64,000 bases of DNA from Gemmatimonadota bacterium (lineage in GTDB: Bacteria; Gemmatimonadota; Gemmatimonadetes; Gemmatimonadales; GWC2-71-9). The stretch's first letter is position 1. Each line of letters starts with the position of its first letter. The notes beneath the pieces were generated by a model, which saw nothing but the letters and a program-made list of their open reading frames with translations, searched no databases and had not been told where the DNA came from. The DNA is taken from positions 62,001 through 126,000 of the forward strand of contig VGVQ01000001.1 of assembly GCA_016874005.1 (NCBI GenBank), in the 5' to 3' direction. Shown here in pieces: positions 1-6,887 of the stretch. The translations under genes and the position numbers were made by a program.

Positions 1-700
1 CGTCGATTCCGACTCGGTGAGCGACCGCGAGCTTCGCCTCGGTCACGTAGGCGTTGCCGGGACCGACGATCCGATCGACGGCCGCCACGGTCTCGGTCCC
101 GTAGCCTAACGCTCCGATGGCCTGAGCGCCGCCGATGGCGTAGACCCGATCGGCCCCCGCGATGGCGGCCGCCGCGAGAATGGGGTCCGGCGGGACTCCG
201 TCGGAGCCGGGGGGCGACACCACCGCCACCGACCGGCAACCGGCGACCTTGGCGGGAATGACGCCCATCAGTACCGAGGAGGGATAGGAGGCCCGGCCGC
301 CGGGGGCATAGACCGCGACCCGGGCAACCGGGTGCGGGACCCTCCGGAGCAAGACCCCGGGCTCGGTTTCGCACTCGACCACCCGAGGGGCGCAGGCCCG
401 GTGAAAGGTCTCGATGTTCGAAGCGGCGCGGCGCAGGGCGGTGTCCACCGGCTTGGGCAGCCGCCGCACCGCGGCCTCGACCCGCTCGGCGGGCACCACC
501 ACCGGGCCGGGCTCGACCCGGTCGAGTTCGCGGGTCCATCGCCGGACCGCCACGTCCCCTTCGGCCGCCACGGTCGCCACGATCTCGCGGGCGCGGCGGC
601 GGACGTCGTCGGGGATGCCTCGGGAGCGGTCGCGGAGGAGCTGCCGGTCGCCGGCCGAGAGGGCCTCGAGGCTGCCGGTGAAGCGGAGCGCGAGGGTCAT
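1..700 (-). CDS. hisD: Histidinol dehydrogenase (N-terminal part, cut by window edge)
   Basis: Catalyses the last two oxidations of histidine biosynthesis, L-histidinol to L-histidine with NAD, in the cytoplasm. The first 233 residues are visible. They contain the family stretches YAPGGRASYPSSVLM (about residues 131-145) and IVGPGNAYVTEAK (about 211-223). The ATG overlaps the hisG stop as ATGA, so the two genes are translationally coupled and share the histidine attenuator upstream of hisG. The catalytic C-terminal half lies beyond the left edge. Assignment is secure from these motifs and from the hisG neighbour. Confidence 0.95.
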   Translation of the reverse strand, partial: MTLALRFTGSLEALSAGDRQLLRDRSRGIPDDVRRRAREIVATVAAEGDVAVRRWTRELDRVEPGPVVVPAERVEAAVRRLPKPVDTALRRAASNIETFHRACAPRVVECETEPGVLLRRVPHPVARVAVYAPGGRASYPSSVLMGVIPAKVAGCRSVAVVSPPGSDGVPPDPILAAAAIAGADRVYAIGGAQAIGALGYGTETVAAVDRIVGPGNAYVTEAKLAVAHRVGID

Positions 701-1554
701 GGCACCAACCGCTCGATTCGAGTCACCAGCACACCGGTGGCGCCCAGGCTCTTCAAGCCCCGAATGGTGGCGTCGATCTTCGCCGCCGCCACCACCGCGT
801 GGACCGCGACGTGGGCCCCGCCATCGAGGACGTCCATGACCGTGGGTCCGTCGATTCCGGGCACGACCTCCTTGATCCTGCCTAACGAGGCACGGGGGAC
901 GTTCGCCATCAGGTACCGCTGGCCCCGGGCCCGCACCACCGAGTCGAGCCGGGCCACCAGGGCGTCCAGTTCGCCGGCCTGCGACGGCGCCACCGGGTCC
1001 CTGGTCACCAGTCGGGCGGTCGAATCCAGGATGGTCGCCAGCTCGCGGAGGCCATTGGTCCGCAGGGTGGAGCCGGTCGACACCAGATCGACGATCGCAT
1101 CGGCGATCCCGAGGTGCGGGGTGATCTCCGCCGCCCCGGAAACCGGGACCAGCTGGACCCCTCGCCCTTGCTCGGCGAAGAACCGCTCGGTGAGCCGCGG
1201 GAACGCCGTCGCCACCCGCACGGTTCCGTCGACCTGGGCCGCGGCCTCGATCGGGCTGTCGTCTCGCACCGCGAAGACCAGCCGGCAGCGGCCGAAGCCC
1301 AGGTCGAGACGGTCGGCCAGTGGGCGCGACGATTCGAGCACCAGGTCGCGTCCGGTCACGCCACAGTCAGCCGCCCCGTCGGCGACGAACTCCGGGATGT
1401 CCTGCGATCGGGCGAAGATCACCTCGAGATCGTCGGACACGGCCGCGATCAGGGAGCGGTCGCTCGACGGCCGCACCTCGAGGCCCGCATCGGCGAAGAG
1501 CGCCCGGGCCTCTTCCGCCATCCTTCCCTTGTTGGGTAATGCGACCCGCAGCAT
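697..1554 (-). CDS. hisG: ATP phosphoribosyltransferase, long form
   Basis: First committed step of histidine synthesis: ATP plus PRPP gives phosphoribosyl-ATP. The 285 residues fit the long form (HisG_L), with a C-terminal ACT-like regulatory domain (about residues 210-285) that usually binds histidine, so no HisZ partner is needed. The N-terminus MLRVALPNKGRM is typical of the family. I chose the ATG at 1554. The frame stays open further upstream but would run through the attenuator hairpin. A GGAGG lies just upstream of this start, immediately after the terminator T-tract. It couples by ATGA to hisD. Confidence 0.95.
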   Translation of the reverse strand: MLRVALPNKGRMAEEARALFADAGLEVRPSSDRSLIAAVSDDLEVIFARSQDIPEFVADGAADCGVTGRDLVLESSRPLADRLDLGFGRCRLVFAVRDDSPIEAAAQVDGTVRVATAFPRLTERFFAEQGRGVQLVPVSGAAEITPHLGIADAIVDLVSTGSTLRTNGLRELATILDSTARLVTRDPVAPSQAGELDALVARLDSVVRARGQRYLMANVPRASLGRIKEVVPGIDGPTVMDVLDGGAHVAVHAVVAAAKIDATIRGLKSLGATGVLVTRIERLVP

Positions 1555-1565
1555 CCGACCCTCCG

Positions 1566-1597
1566 AAAACGAAAAGCCCGTCCCAAGGGGACGGGCT
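1566..1597 (-). terminator. Histidine-operon attenuator hairpin
   Basis: A perfect 10-bp inverted repeat, AGCCCGTCCC and GGGACGGGCT with a 3-base loop (1575-1597), is followed on the transcribed minus strand by TTTCGTTTT. It sits between the leader peptide stop (1623) and the hisG start (1554). The 5' arm contains CCGTCCCC (1587-1594), which is complementary to GGGGACGG inside the leader reading frame (1645-1652). The two pairings exclude each other. This is a classic terminator/antiterminator switch. Confidence 0.85.
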
Positions 1598-1622
1598 GGT
1601 GAACACGATGCGACGTTGCCTG

Positions 1623-1706
1623 CTACCTCCGCGCGCGTCCCGAGCCGTCCCCACACCTCTCGGCGTGGTGATGATGGTGGGAATGCCGGTGCGCGACCCG
1701 AATCAT
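1623..1706 (-). CDS. hisL: Histidine leader peptide (27 residues, His-rich)
   Basis: A short reading frame from ATG at 1706 to TAG at 1623 encodes 27 residues. Seven are histidine: positions 6, 8 and 10-14, reading MIRVAHRHSHHHHHAE at the start. It lies between a near-consensus promoter and an intrinsic terminator just before hisG. In the usual attenuation model, shortage of His-tRNA stalls the ribosome in the His run. That would leave GGGGACGG (codons 19-21) free to pair with the terminator arm, so hisG-hisD are read. With ample His-tRNA the ribosome covers that segment and the terminator forms. No Shine-Dalgarno precedes the ATG; the promoter position suggests a leaderless start. Confidence 0.85.
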   Translation of the reverse strand: MIRVAHRHSHHHHHAERCGDGSGRARR

Positions 1707-1713
1707 GGCAGGG

Positions 1714-1742
1714 ATGCTACCGCTCGGACCAACGATCGTCAA
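1714..1742 (-). promoter_or_regulatory. Sigma-70-type promoter of the his leader
   Basis: On the minus strand, TTGACG (1737-1742) and TAGCAT (1714-1719) are separated by exactly 17 bases. Only 7 bases lie between the -10 box and the leader ATG at 1706, so transcription would start at or next to the A of the ATG. The promoter fills the 43-base gap between the hisS stop and the leader, which makes hisG-hisD separately controlled from hutH-hisS. Confidence 0.7.
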
Positions 1743-1749
1743 GTCGGGC

Positions 1750-3357
1750 TCACTCGACGATCCGGCGGACCGTGGCAACCAGATCGCCGCTCGTCACGGT
1801 GTGCTGTTGCCCGGCTCGGAGATCGCGCACGGTGGCGGTGCCGGCCGCGACCTCGCCGGGCCCCAGGACCACCGCCACCGGAATCGCCTTGCGATTGGCG
1901 AACCCGATCTGCTCCCGGAGCGGATCCGGATCCGGATACAGCAGGGTCCGCACCCCGGCCCGCCGGAGCTCGCCCGCCAGCCGGGTCGCCGGCCGGCGTT
2001 CGGACTCGCCCCGGTAGGCCACCAGCACCTGCACCGGGGTGTTTCCGAGCCCCGGCGGAAACATGTTGCGTTCCTCCATGACGACGATCAACCGCTCGAT
2101 CCCGATGGTGGTCCCGGTCGCCGGCAACGACCGATCCATGAACATCCCGACCAGATCGTCGAAACGCCCGCCACCGGTGACACTGCCCACGCCGGCCTCG
2201 TGCACCACCGTCTCGAAGATCGGTCCGGTGTAGTACTCGAGGCCCCGCGCCATCGAGACGTCGACCCGACAGTGGGTGCTCGGCACCCCGAGATCATCCA
2301 GGAAGCCGAACATGGCTTCCAGCTCGCCGATTCCCTCCAGCGCTTCGGGATAATCGCCGAGCTTGGCGCGGAGCGCGGCGAGCACGGCCCGGTTATCGCC
2401 GGCGATCGCGAGGAGGCCGAGCAGCCCATCGACCACCGATTCGGGAATGAGGTCGCGGCTGGCGCGGAAATACTGGCGGAGCGGCGGCAGCAGCGAGAGG
2501 GCGAGTTTCCCGGCATGCTCCTGAACCCGGTCGGCCGCCACCTCTCGCGACTGGCTCTCGAGCAGCGCCCGAGCCGGGCCGATCAGTTGTCGGGCGAGAT
2601 CGAGCCCAAATCCGCTCCCGCCCTGCTCGGTCGACTCGGCGAGGAGTCGCGACTCGAGGTCTCCGAGCTCGAATTTCTTCTGGAGGTAGAGCCGGACGAC
2701 CCGTCGAAGCGCCTCGATGGCGGGATCGGGAATCCCGGCCGCGAGGAGCTCTTGCCGAACCCCGTCCACCCCGATCTTGGGGAGCTTGTCGATGGCCTGA
2801 TAGAGTTCCTTGAGCAAAGGCCCCGGTACACCCGCGAAGCGACCGATCCCGTTCAGGAGCTTGCGGTTGTTGATCTGAATGGTGAAGCTGGCGAATCCGA
2901 GCCGGGCCAGGATGTGGTAGATCACCGCCACGGTCTCGGCGTCGCAGATCATGCTGGAGCTGCCGACCGAGTCGCAGTCGCACTGGTAGAACTCGCGGAA
3001 CCGCCCCCGTTGAGGGCGGTCGGCTCGCCAGACCGGGGCGATCTGATAGCGCTTGAACGGCTTGGGCAGGTCGGGGTATTGCGCCACCACCCGGCAGAGC
3101 GGGACCGACAAGTCATAGCGGAGCGCGAGCTGTTCTTCGCCGGCGCCGTAGGTGGCCCGATAGACCAGCCGCTCCGCCTCGGGCCCGTACTTGCCGCGGA
3201 GGGTTTCGTCGAGCTCGATCGCCGGGGTCTGGAGCGGCTCGAAGCCGAACTCCTCGAAGGTCGCGGCGATAGTGTCGATGACGTACTGGCGTTTGACCAT
3301 CTGGGCCGGGAGGATGTCGCGCATCCCCGCGGGGACCCGCGGTTTGAGCTTACTCAT
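1750..3357 (-). CDS. hisS: Histidyl-tRNA synthetase
   Basis: Charges tRNA-His with histidine. The protein (535 residues) is a class II synthetase. It opens with PRVPAGMRDILP and has the histidine-binding region ALRYDLSVPL, the RGLEYYTGPIFE motif and the class II motif 3 GTTIGIERL. The C-terminal anticodon-binding domain covers roughly the last 90 residues. It is longer than the common form of about 420 residues, with extra sequence in the middle. It starts 9 bases after the hutH stop, so the two are probably co-transcribed. Its product sets the His-tRNA level read by the downstream leader peptide. Confidence 0.95.
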   Translation of the reverse strand: MSKLKPRVPAGMRDILPAQMVKRQYVIDTIAATFEEFGFEPLQTPAIELDETLRGKYGPEAERLVYRATYGAGEEQLALRYDLSVPLCRVVAQYPDLPKPFKRYQIAPVWRADRPQRGRFREFYQCDCDSVGSSSMICDAETVAVIYHILARLGFASFTIQINNRKLLNGIGRFAGVPGPLLKELYQAIDKLPKIGVDGVRQELLAAGIPDPAIEALRRVVRLYLQKKFELGDLESRLLAESTEQGGSGFGLDLARQLIGPARALLESQSREVAADRVQEHAGKLALSLLPPLRQYFRASRDLIPESVVDGLLGLLAIAGDNRAVLAALRAKLGDYPEALEGIGELEAMFGFLDDLGVPSTHCRVDVSMARGLEYYTGPIFETVVHEAGVGSVTGGGRFDDLVGMFMDRSLPATGTTIGIERLIVVMEERNMFPPGLGNTPVQVLVAYRGESERRPATRLAGELRRAGVRTLLYPDPDPLREQIGFANRKAIPVAVVLGPGEVAAGTATVRDLRAGQQHTVTSGDLVATVRRIVE

Positions 3358-3366
3358 GAGTCCGAC

Positions 3367-5241
3367 TCATTCCGTTCCGAGCTCACGTAACAGGTTACCC
3401 GACTGGAGCAACGCTACCAGCCGATCGAGATAAGGGGCAAACTGCCGGTCGCGATCGGTCGGTGCCGCCGCAAGCGGGGGGAGCGGATGGGGCCCGCCAA
3501 AGAGGGCCTGTTCGATCGCGGCCATCGCGACCGCGGTCCCCCGGCCTAACGCGATCGCCGCCGGGTCGCGCCCGTGGGCGGCGAGGAAAGCCACCTCCCG
3601 GTGATCGAGTTGGCCGTCGAAGGCGGGATCCCCGATCGCCGCCAAGCGACGCCGGCGCGCATCGACGCCAAGGTAGGCCGTCAGGAGGCAGATGGCCAGC
3701 ACCGATTCCGCCATCTCGACCACCTCCCGGGCATGGAGCGCGGCGTTCATGCTCATGCTGACGTGGTCTTCCTGATTAGCGCTCGACGGAATCGAGTCGA
3801 CGCTGTCGGGATGGGCCAGCGTCTTGCAGGCCGAGACCAGGCTCGCGGCCACGTACTGCGGGATCATCACCCCGCTGGTGAGCCCCTCGTGGCCCGGCTG
3901 ATCGGGAATCAAGTAGGGAGCCAGACCAAAGTTCAGCTTGGGGTCGATCAGTCGGAAGATCTGCCGTTCCGAGAGACTCGCCACGTCGGTGACGACGATG
4001 GCCAGGAGATCCGCCGCGTACCCGATCGGCGCCCCATGGAAGTTGCCCCCCGAGACCACCTTGTAGTCCCGCTCCAGCGGCGGGATCGCCTCGAATGGAG
4101 TCTCCTGGCTCCCGCCAACCCCACGGATCGGGAGGGGGTCCTCGGACTCGGGCACATCGACGAAGATGAGCGGGTTATCGGTGGCGGCGTTGACCTCGCG
4201 GGTGAGCACCCCGCGCACGAACCCGATCGCATCGGCGGCCGCTCCGAGAACCTGGGGCGCGACTCTGACGGAATATGGATCCTGCGGCGGCTTGACCCTG
4301 GGATCGAGGTCGGCTCCCCCGTCGGCGAGCCGGCTGCCCTCGAGATAGCCAAGGATCCGGGCCGCCGAGGCCATCTGACCCGGGTGGCCGCGGACCTGGT
4401 GAATCTGGGGGAGAAAGGCATCGCGGAACCCCAGGGTCGCCTCGATCACCAGCGCGGTGCTCACCTCGGCGGTCCGGACCAGCCGCTCGGCATCGACCGC
4501 GGCCAACGCGGCCAGCGCCGCGGAAAAGGTGGTCCCGTTGTTGAGCGCCAGACCCTCCTTGGGCCCGAGCACCAGCGGCTCCCGGCCGATCATTTCCAGG
4601 GCCGAACGGCCGGAGGCGAGGCCGTAGTGCCGCGAGGCGCCCGCCCGCCGTTCGGTGCGCGCCACCACCATCGCGGGGCGCGCCGCGGCGCCGTCGACGA
4701 AGGCCCGGCCGCTCTCGTCGTACTCCCCTTCCCCGATGGCGGCCTGGGAGCCGTCGGGCGGCCGAGTGAACACCTGGGCCAGGTGCGACAGCGGAGCCAG
4801 ATCCCCGCTCGCGCCTAACGATCCGTAACGGGGCACCGCGGGGGTCACCCCCTCGTTGAGCAGCGTCAGCAACATGTTGACGAGCTCGAGCCGGACACCG
4901 GAGAATCCCCGGAGCAGCGAATTGGCCCGAATCAGCATCGCCGCCCGAACCACCTCGACCGGGAGATAATCCCCAACCCCGGCGGCATGGCTCACGATCA
5001 GGTTCCGCGAGACCCACTGCATGTCCGACCGGGGCAACGCCGAGTTCGCTTTGCTCCCGAACCCGGTGTTGATCCCGTAGTACGGCTCCTCCCCGGTGGC
5101 GGCCACGTCGTGGACCCAGGCCACCGTGGCGAGGAACCGAGGCCCCACGCCGCGGGAATCGAGCAACTCGATCCGGGGCCGGGCCCGCGCGACCGCCGCG
5201 ACCTGCTCGAGATCGAGATGGGCCCAGGTCGGTGAATTCAC
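3367..5241 (-). CDS. hutH: Histidine ammonia-lyase (MIO family)
   Basis: Deaminates histidine to urocanate. The 624-residue protein has YGINTGFG near residue 56, the Ser-His pair typical of histidine-selective members (S84-H85 in LIVSHAAGVG), and the MIO-forming Ala-Ser-Gly at about 144-146 (GASGDLAPL). NFHG and a QEDHVSM-type segment follow. It is about 110 residues longer than the usual HutH. Insertions lie after the MIO site (about 165-205) and before NFHG. The start is GTG, and the gene begins 19 bases after the preceding Rossmann-protein gene. No hutU, hutI or hutG is seen, so a non-Hut MIO lyase remains possible. Confidence 0.85.
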   Translation of the reverse strand: MNSPTWAHLDLEQVAAVARARPRIELLDSRGVGPRFLATVAWVHDVAATGEEPYYGINTGFGSKANSALPRSDMQWVSRNLIVSHAAGVGDYLPVEVVRAAMLIRANSLLRGFSGVRLELVNMLLTLLNEGVTPAVPRYGSLGASGDLAPLSHLAQVFTRPPDGSQAAIGEGEYDESGRAFVDGAAARPAMVVARTERRAGASRHYGLASGRSALEMIGREPLVLGPKEGLALNNGTTFSAALAALAAVDAERLVRTAEVSTALVIEATLGFRDAFLPQIHQVRGHPGQMASAARILGYLEGSRLADGGADLDPRVKPPQDPYSVRVAPQVLGAAADAIGFVRGVLTREVNAATDNPLIFVDVPESEDPLPIRGVGGSQETPFEAIPPLERDYKVVSGGNFHGAPIGYAADLLAIVVTDVASLSERQIFRLIDPKLNFGLAPYLIPDQPGHEGLTSGVMIPQYVAASLVSACKTLAHPDSVDSIPSSANQEDHVSMSMNAALHAREVVEMAESVLAICLLTAYLGVDARRRRLAAIGDPAFDGQLDHREVAFLAAHGRDPAAIALGRGTAVAMAAIEQALFGGPHPLPPLAAAPTDRDRQFAPYLDRLVALLQSGNLLRELGTE

Positions 5242-5260
5242 GCCGCGGTCGCGCCCCGGC

Positions 5261-6370
5261 TCATTTGCCCGAGCGATGCCACTCGGCCAACAGCTCGGCC
5301 TCGCGGGCCAGGGTCAGCCCAGGGTGCCGCTGGAGGGACTCCCATGGGGTGCCCAGCGATCGGTACCACTCGAGGGTGTCGCGGGCGGTCACCGCGAGCG
5401 GACGGAAGGTGAGGCCGGCCGCGACCGCCCGGGTGGTGCTGAACAGACCGTTCCCCTTGAAGGCGCCGATCGGGGGATACCAGATCGGGATGTCGCCCCA
5501 CGGCCTGACCTTCCGGTCGAGCAAGAACTGGGTGGGGACCCAGCTGAACCGGACGTCCGCCGAGGTGACCGCCCGGATGCCGTAGAGGAACTCCGCGATC
5601 GAGAGCCTCGAGCCAGGGCCAAAGCCGTTGTAGGATCCCGTGGTCCCCTTTTCCAGCATCCGGACCACCCACTCCGCCAGGTCGCGGGCGTCGATGATCT
5701 GGACCGGATCGGTCGGGTCGCCCGGGGCCAGGACCTCGCCGCCGCGATCGATCCGCACCGGCCAATAGGTGAACAGGTTGAGATTGTCGCCGGGCCCCAC
5801 GATCCAGCCGGGCCGCACGATGGTGTGCCGCTCGGGAAACGCGGCCCGCACCTCCGCCTCGCAGAGGACCTTGAGAGGGCCATAGTACTTGCCGGTGTCC
5901 TCGGACCCCGCGGCGCTGTCCGGCAATACCGCCTTGGGATGATCCTCGTCGAGGCCTTCCACCGAGTAGTCGCGATAGACGTCGCCGGTGGAGATGAACA
6001 GGTAGTGGCGGGCCTGAGCCTTGAGCTGCTGGGCCGAGGCGCGGACCACCCGTGGCACGTAGCCCGAGGTGTCGATCACCGCGTCCCACTGGCGACCCGC
6101 CAGCACGCCGAGCCCGCCGTCGCGATCGCCGATCAGCTTCTCGACCTTGGGGAACAAACCCGGATTGGTCCGACCCCGGTTGAAGATGGTCGGCAGGTGG
6201 CCTCGATCGAGGGCGGCCTGCACCATGTGCGGCCCGATGAAGCCAGTGCCACCAATGAACAGAATCCGAAGCGGCGCCCGGGCCACCCCCGGCACCGGAC
6301 CCGGGCGGACCCCGGCGGACAGCGAAAGCGCGGCCCCGGTCGCGGCGAGGAAAGAACGGCGGTCGGTCAT
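5261..6370 (-). CDS. Tat-exported NAD-dependent epimerase/dehydratase-like protein
   Basis: The first residues, MTDRRSFLAATGAALSLSAG, form a twin-arginine signal, so the folded protein is probably exported with its cofactor. An extended-SDR Rossmann domain follows, with the dinucleotide-binding GGTGFIG (about residues 40-46), a YYGPLK segment supplying the Tyr-x3-Lys-type catalytic pair, and the QIIDARDLAEWVV stretch common in nucleoside-diphosphate-sugar epimerase relatives. The substrate is unknown. Total length is 369 residues. It is divergent from padR, and a half copy of the padR-side palindrome lies 25-35 bases upstream of its start. GAGG precedes the ATG. Confidence 0.75.
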   Translation of the reverse strand: MTDRRSFLAATGAALSLSAGVRPGPVPGVARAPLRILFIGGTGFIGPHMVQAALDRGHLPTIFNRGRTNPGLFPKVEKLIGDRDGGLGVLAGRQWDAVIDTSGYVPRVVRASAQQLKAQARHYLFISTGDVYRDYSVEGLDEDHPKAVLPDSAAGSEDTGKYYGPLKVLCEAEVRAAFPERHTIVRPGWIVGPGDNLNLFTYWPVRIDRGGEVLAPGDPTDPVQIIDARDLAEWVVRMLEKGTTGSYNGFGPGSRLSIAEFLYGIRAVTSADVRFSWVPTQFLLDRKVRPWGDIPIWYPPIGAFKGNGLFSTTRAVAAGLTFRPLAVTARDTLEWYRSLGTPWESLQRHPGLTLAREAELLAEWHRSGK

Positions 6371-6497
6371 GGAACCTCGGGATGGGTTTTCCGGTCAGGG
6401 GAAGTTGGCGCCGGAGTCGAGCCGAAACAACCCGGGTCCAGCTCCGCCGATGGCCGTGGAAGGGATCGACCGAGCGGGGCCTTGCGAACCCGGCTAT

Positions 6498-6520
6498 TCC
6501 CCTGAATTATTCAGGGGAAG
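6498..6520. promoter_or_regulatory. Perfect palindrome upstream of padR (candidate operator)
   Basis: Arms TTCCCCTGAA (6498-6507) and TTCAGGGGAA (6511-6520) are exact inverted repeats with a 3-base centre, TTA. The palindrome sits 29 bases before the padR start. A further copy of the half-site, TCAGGGGAAG, occurs at 6395-6404 near the start of the divergent Rossmann gene. Repetition of the half-site within one intergenic region argues for protein binding rather than a terminator; no T-tract follows. PadR itself is the obvious candidate ligand, but this is inferred from position only. Confidence 0.6.
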
Positions 6521-6549
6521 CGAGACGACCGGCTGGAGGGAGGAACCCG

Positions 6550-6885
6550 ATGCGAGGTCAACCGCTCGAGGTGCTGCAGGGCACGCTGGACACCCTAATG
6601 CTCAAGGCGCTGTCGTGGGGCCCCCGCCACGGCTACGGGGTGGCATCGTGGATTCGAGAAACCACCACCGACGAACTCAGCATTGAGGACGGGGCGCTCT
6701 ACACCGCGCTCCACCGCATGGAACAACGGGGCTGGCTGGCGGCGACTTGGGGTGTGAGCGAGCACAACCGCAAGGCGAAGTATTACGAGTTGACCGAATT
6801 GGGGCGCCGAGAGCTCAAGGATGCCCGAGCCCGGTGGACCCGTTACGCTGGCGCCGTTTCGGCGGTCCTCGAGGCTCGGGCCTGA
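6550..6885 (+). CDS. PadR-family transcriptional regulator
   Basis: A 111-residue winged-helix regulator. Its N-terminal helix-turn-helix has the PadR landmarks LQGTLDTLMLKAL, GPRHGYGVASWI and LSIEDGALYTALHRMEQRGWL, followed by the KYYELTELGRREL wing and a short C-terminal dimerisation helix. Small PadR proteins of this type are typically paired with ADOP permeases in Acidobacteriota and Gemmatimonadota, and the permease begins 2 bases after this stop codon. The ATG at 6550 has a GGAGGG upstream. It probably represses its own operon through the palindrome at 6498-6520. Confidence 0.9.
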   Translation: MRGQPLEVLQGTLDTLMLKALSWGPRHGYGVASWIRETTTDELSIEDGALYTALHRMEQRGWLAATWGVSEHNRKAKYYELTELGRRELKDARARWTRYAGAVSAVLEARA

Positions 6886-6887
6886 CC

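Noticed and set aside
1555-1656. Upstream extension of hisG by 34 residues
   Set aside because: It would read through the attenuator hairpin and overlap the leader peptide in another frame; the family N-terminus begins at 1554.
332-2017. Long plus-strand frame across hisD, hisG and the his leader
   Set aside because: It runs antisense to three well-identified genes, has low-complexity Arg/Pro/Ser composition and no domain. It is a shadow frame of GC-rich DNA.
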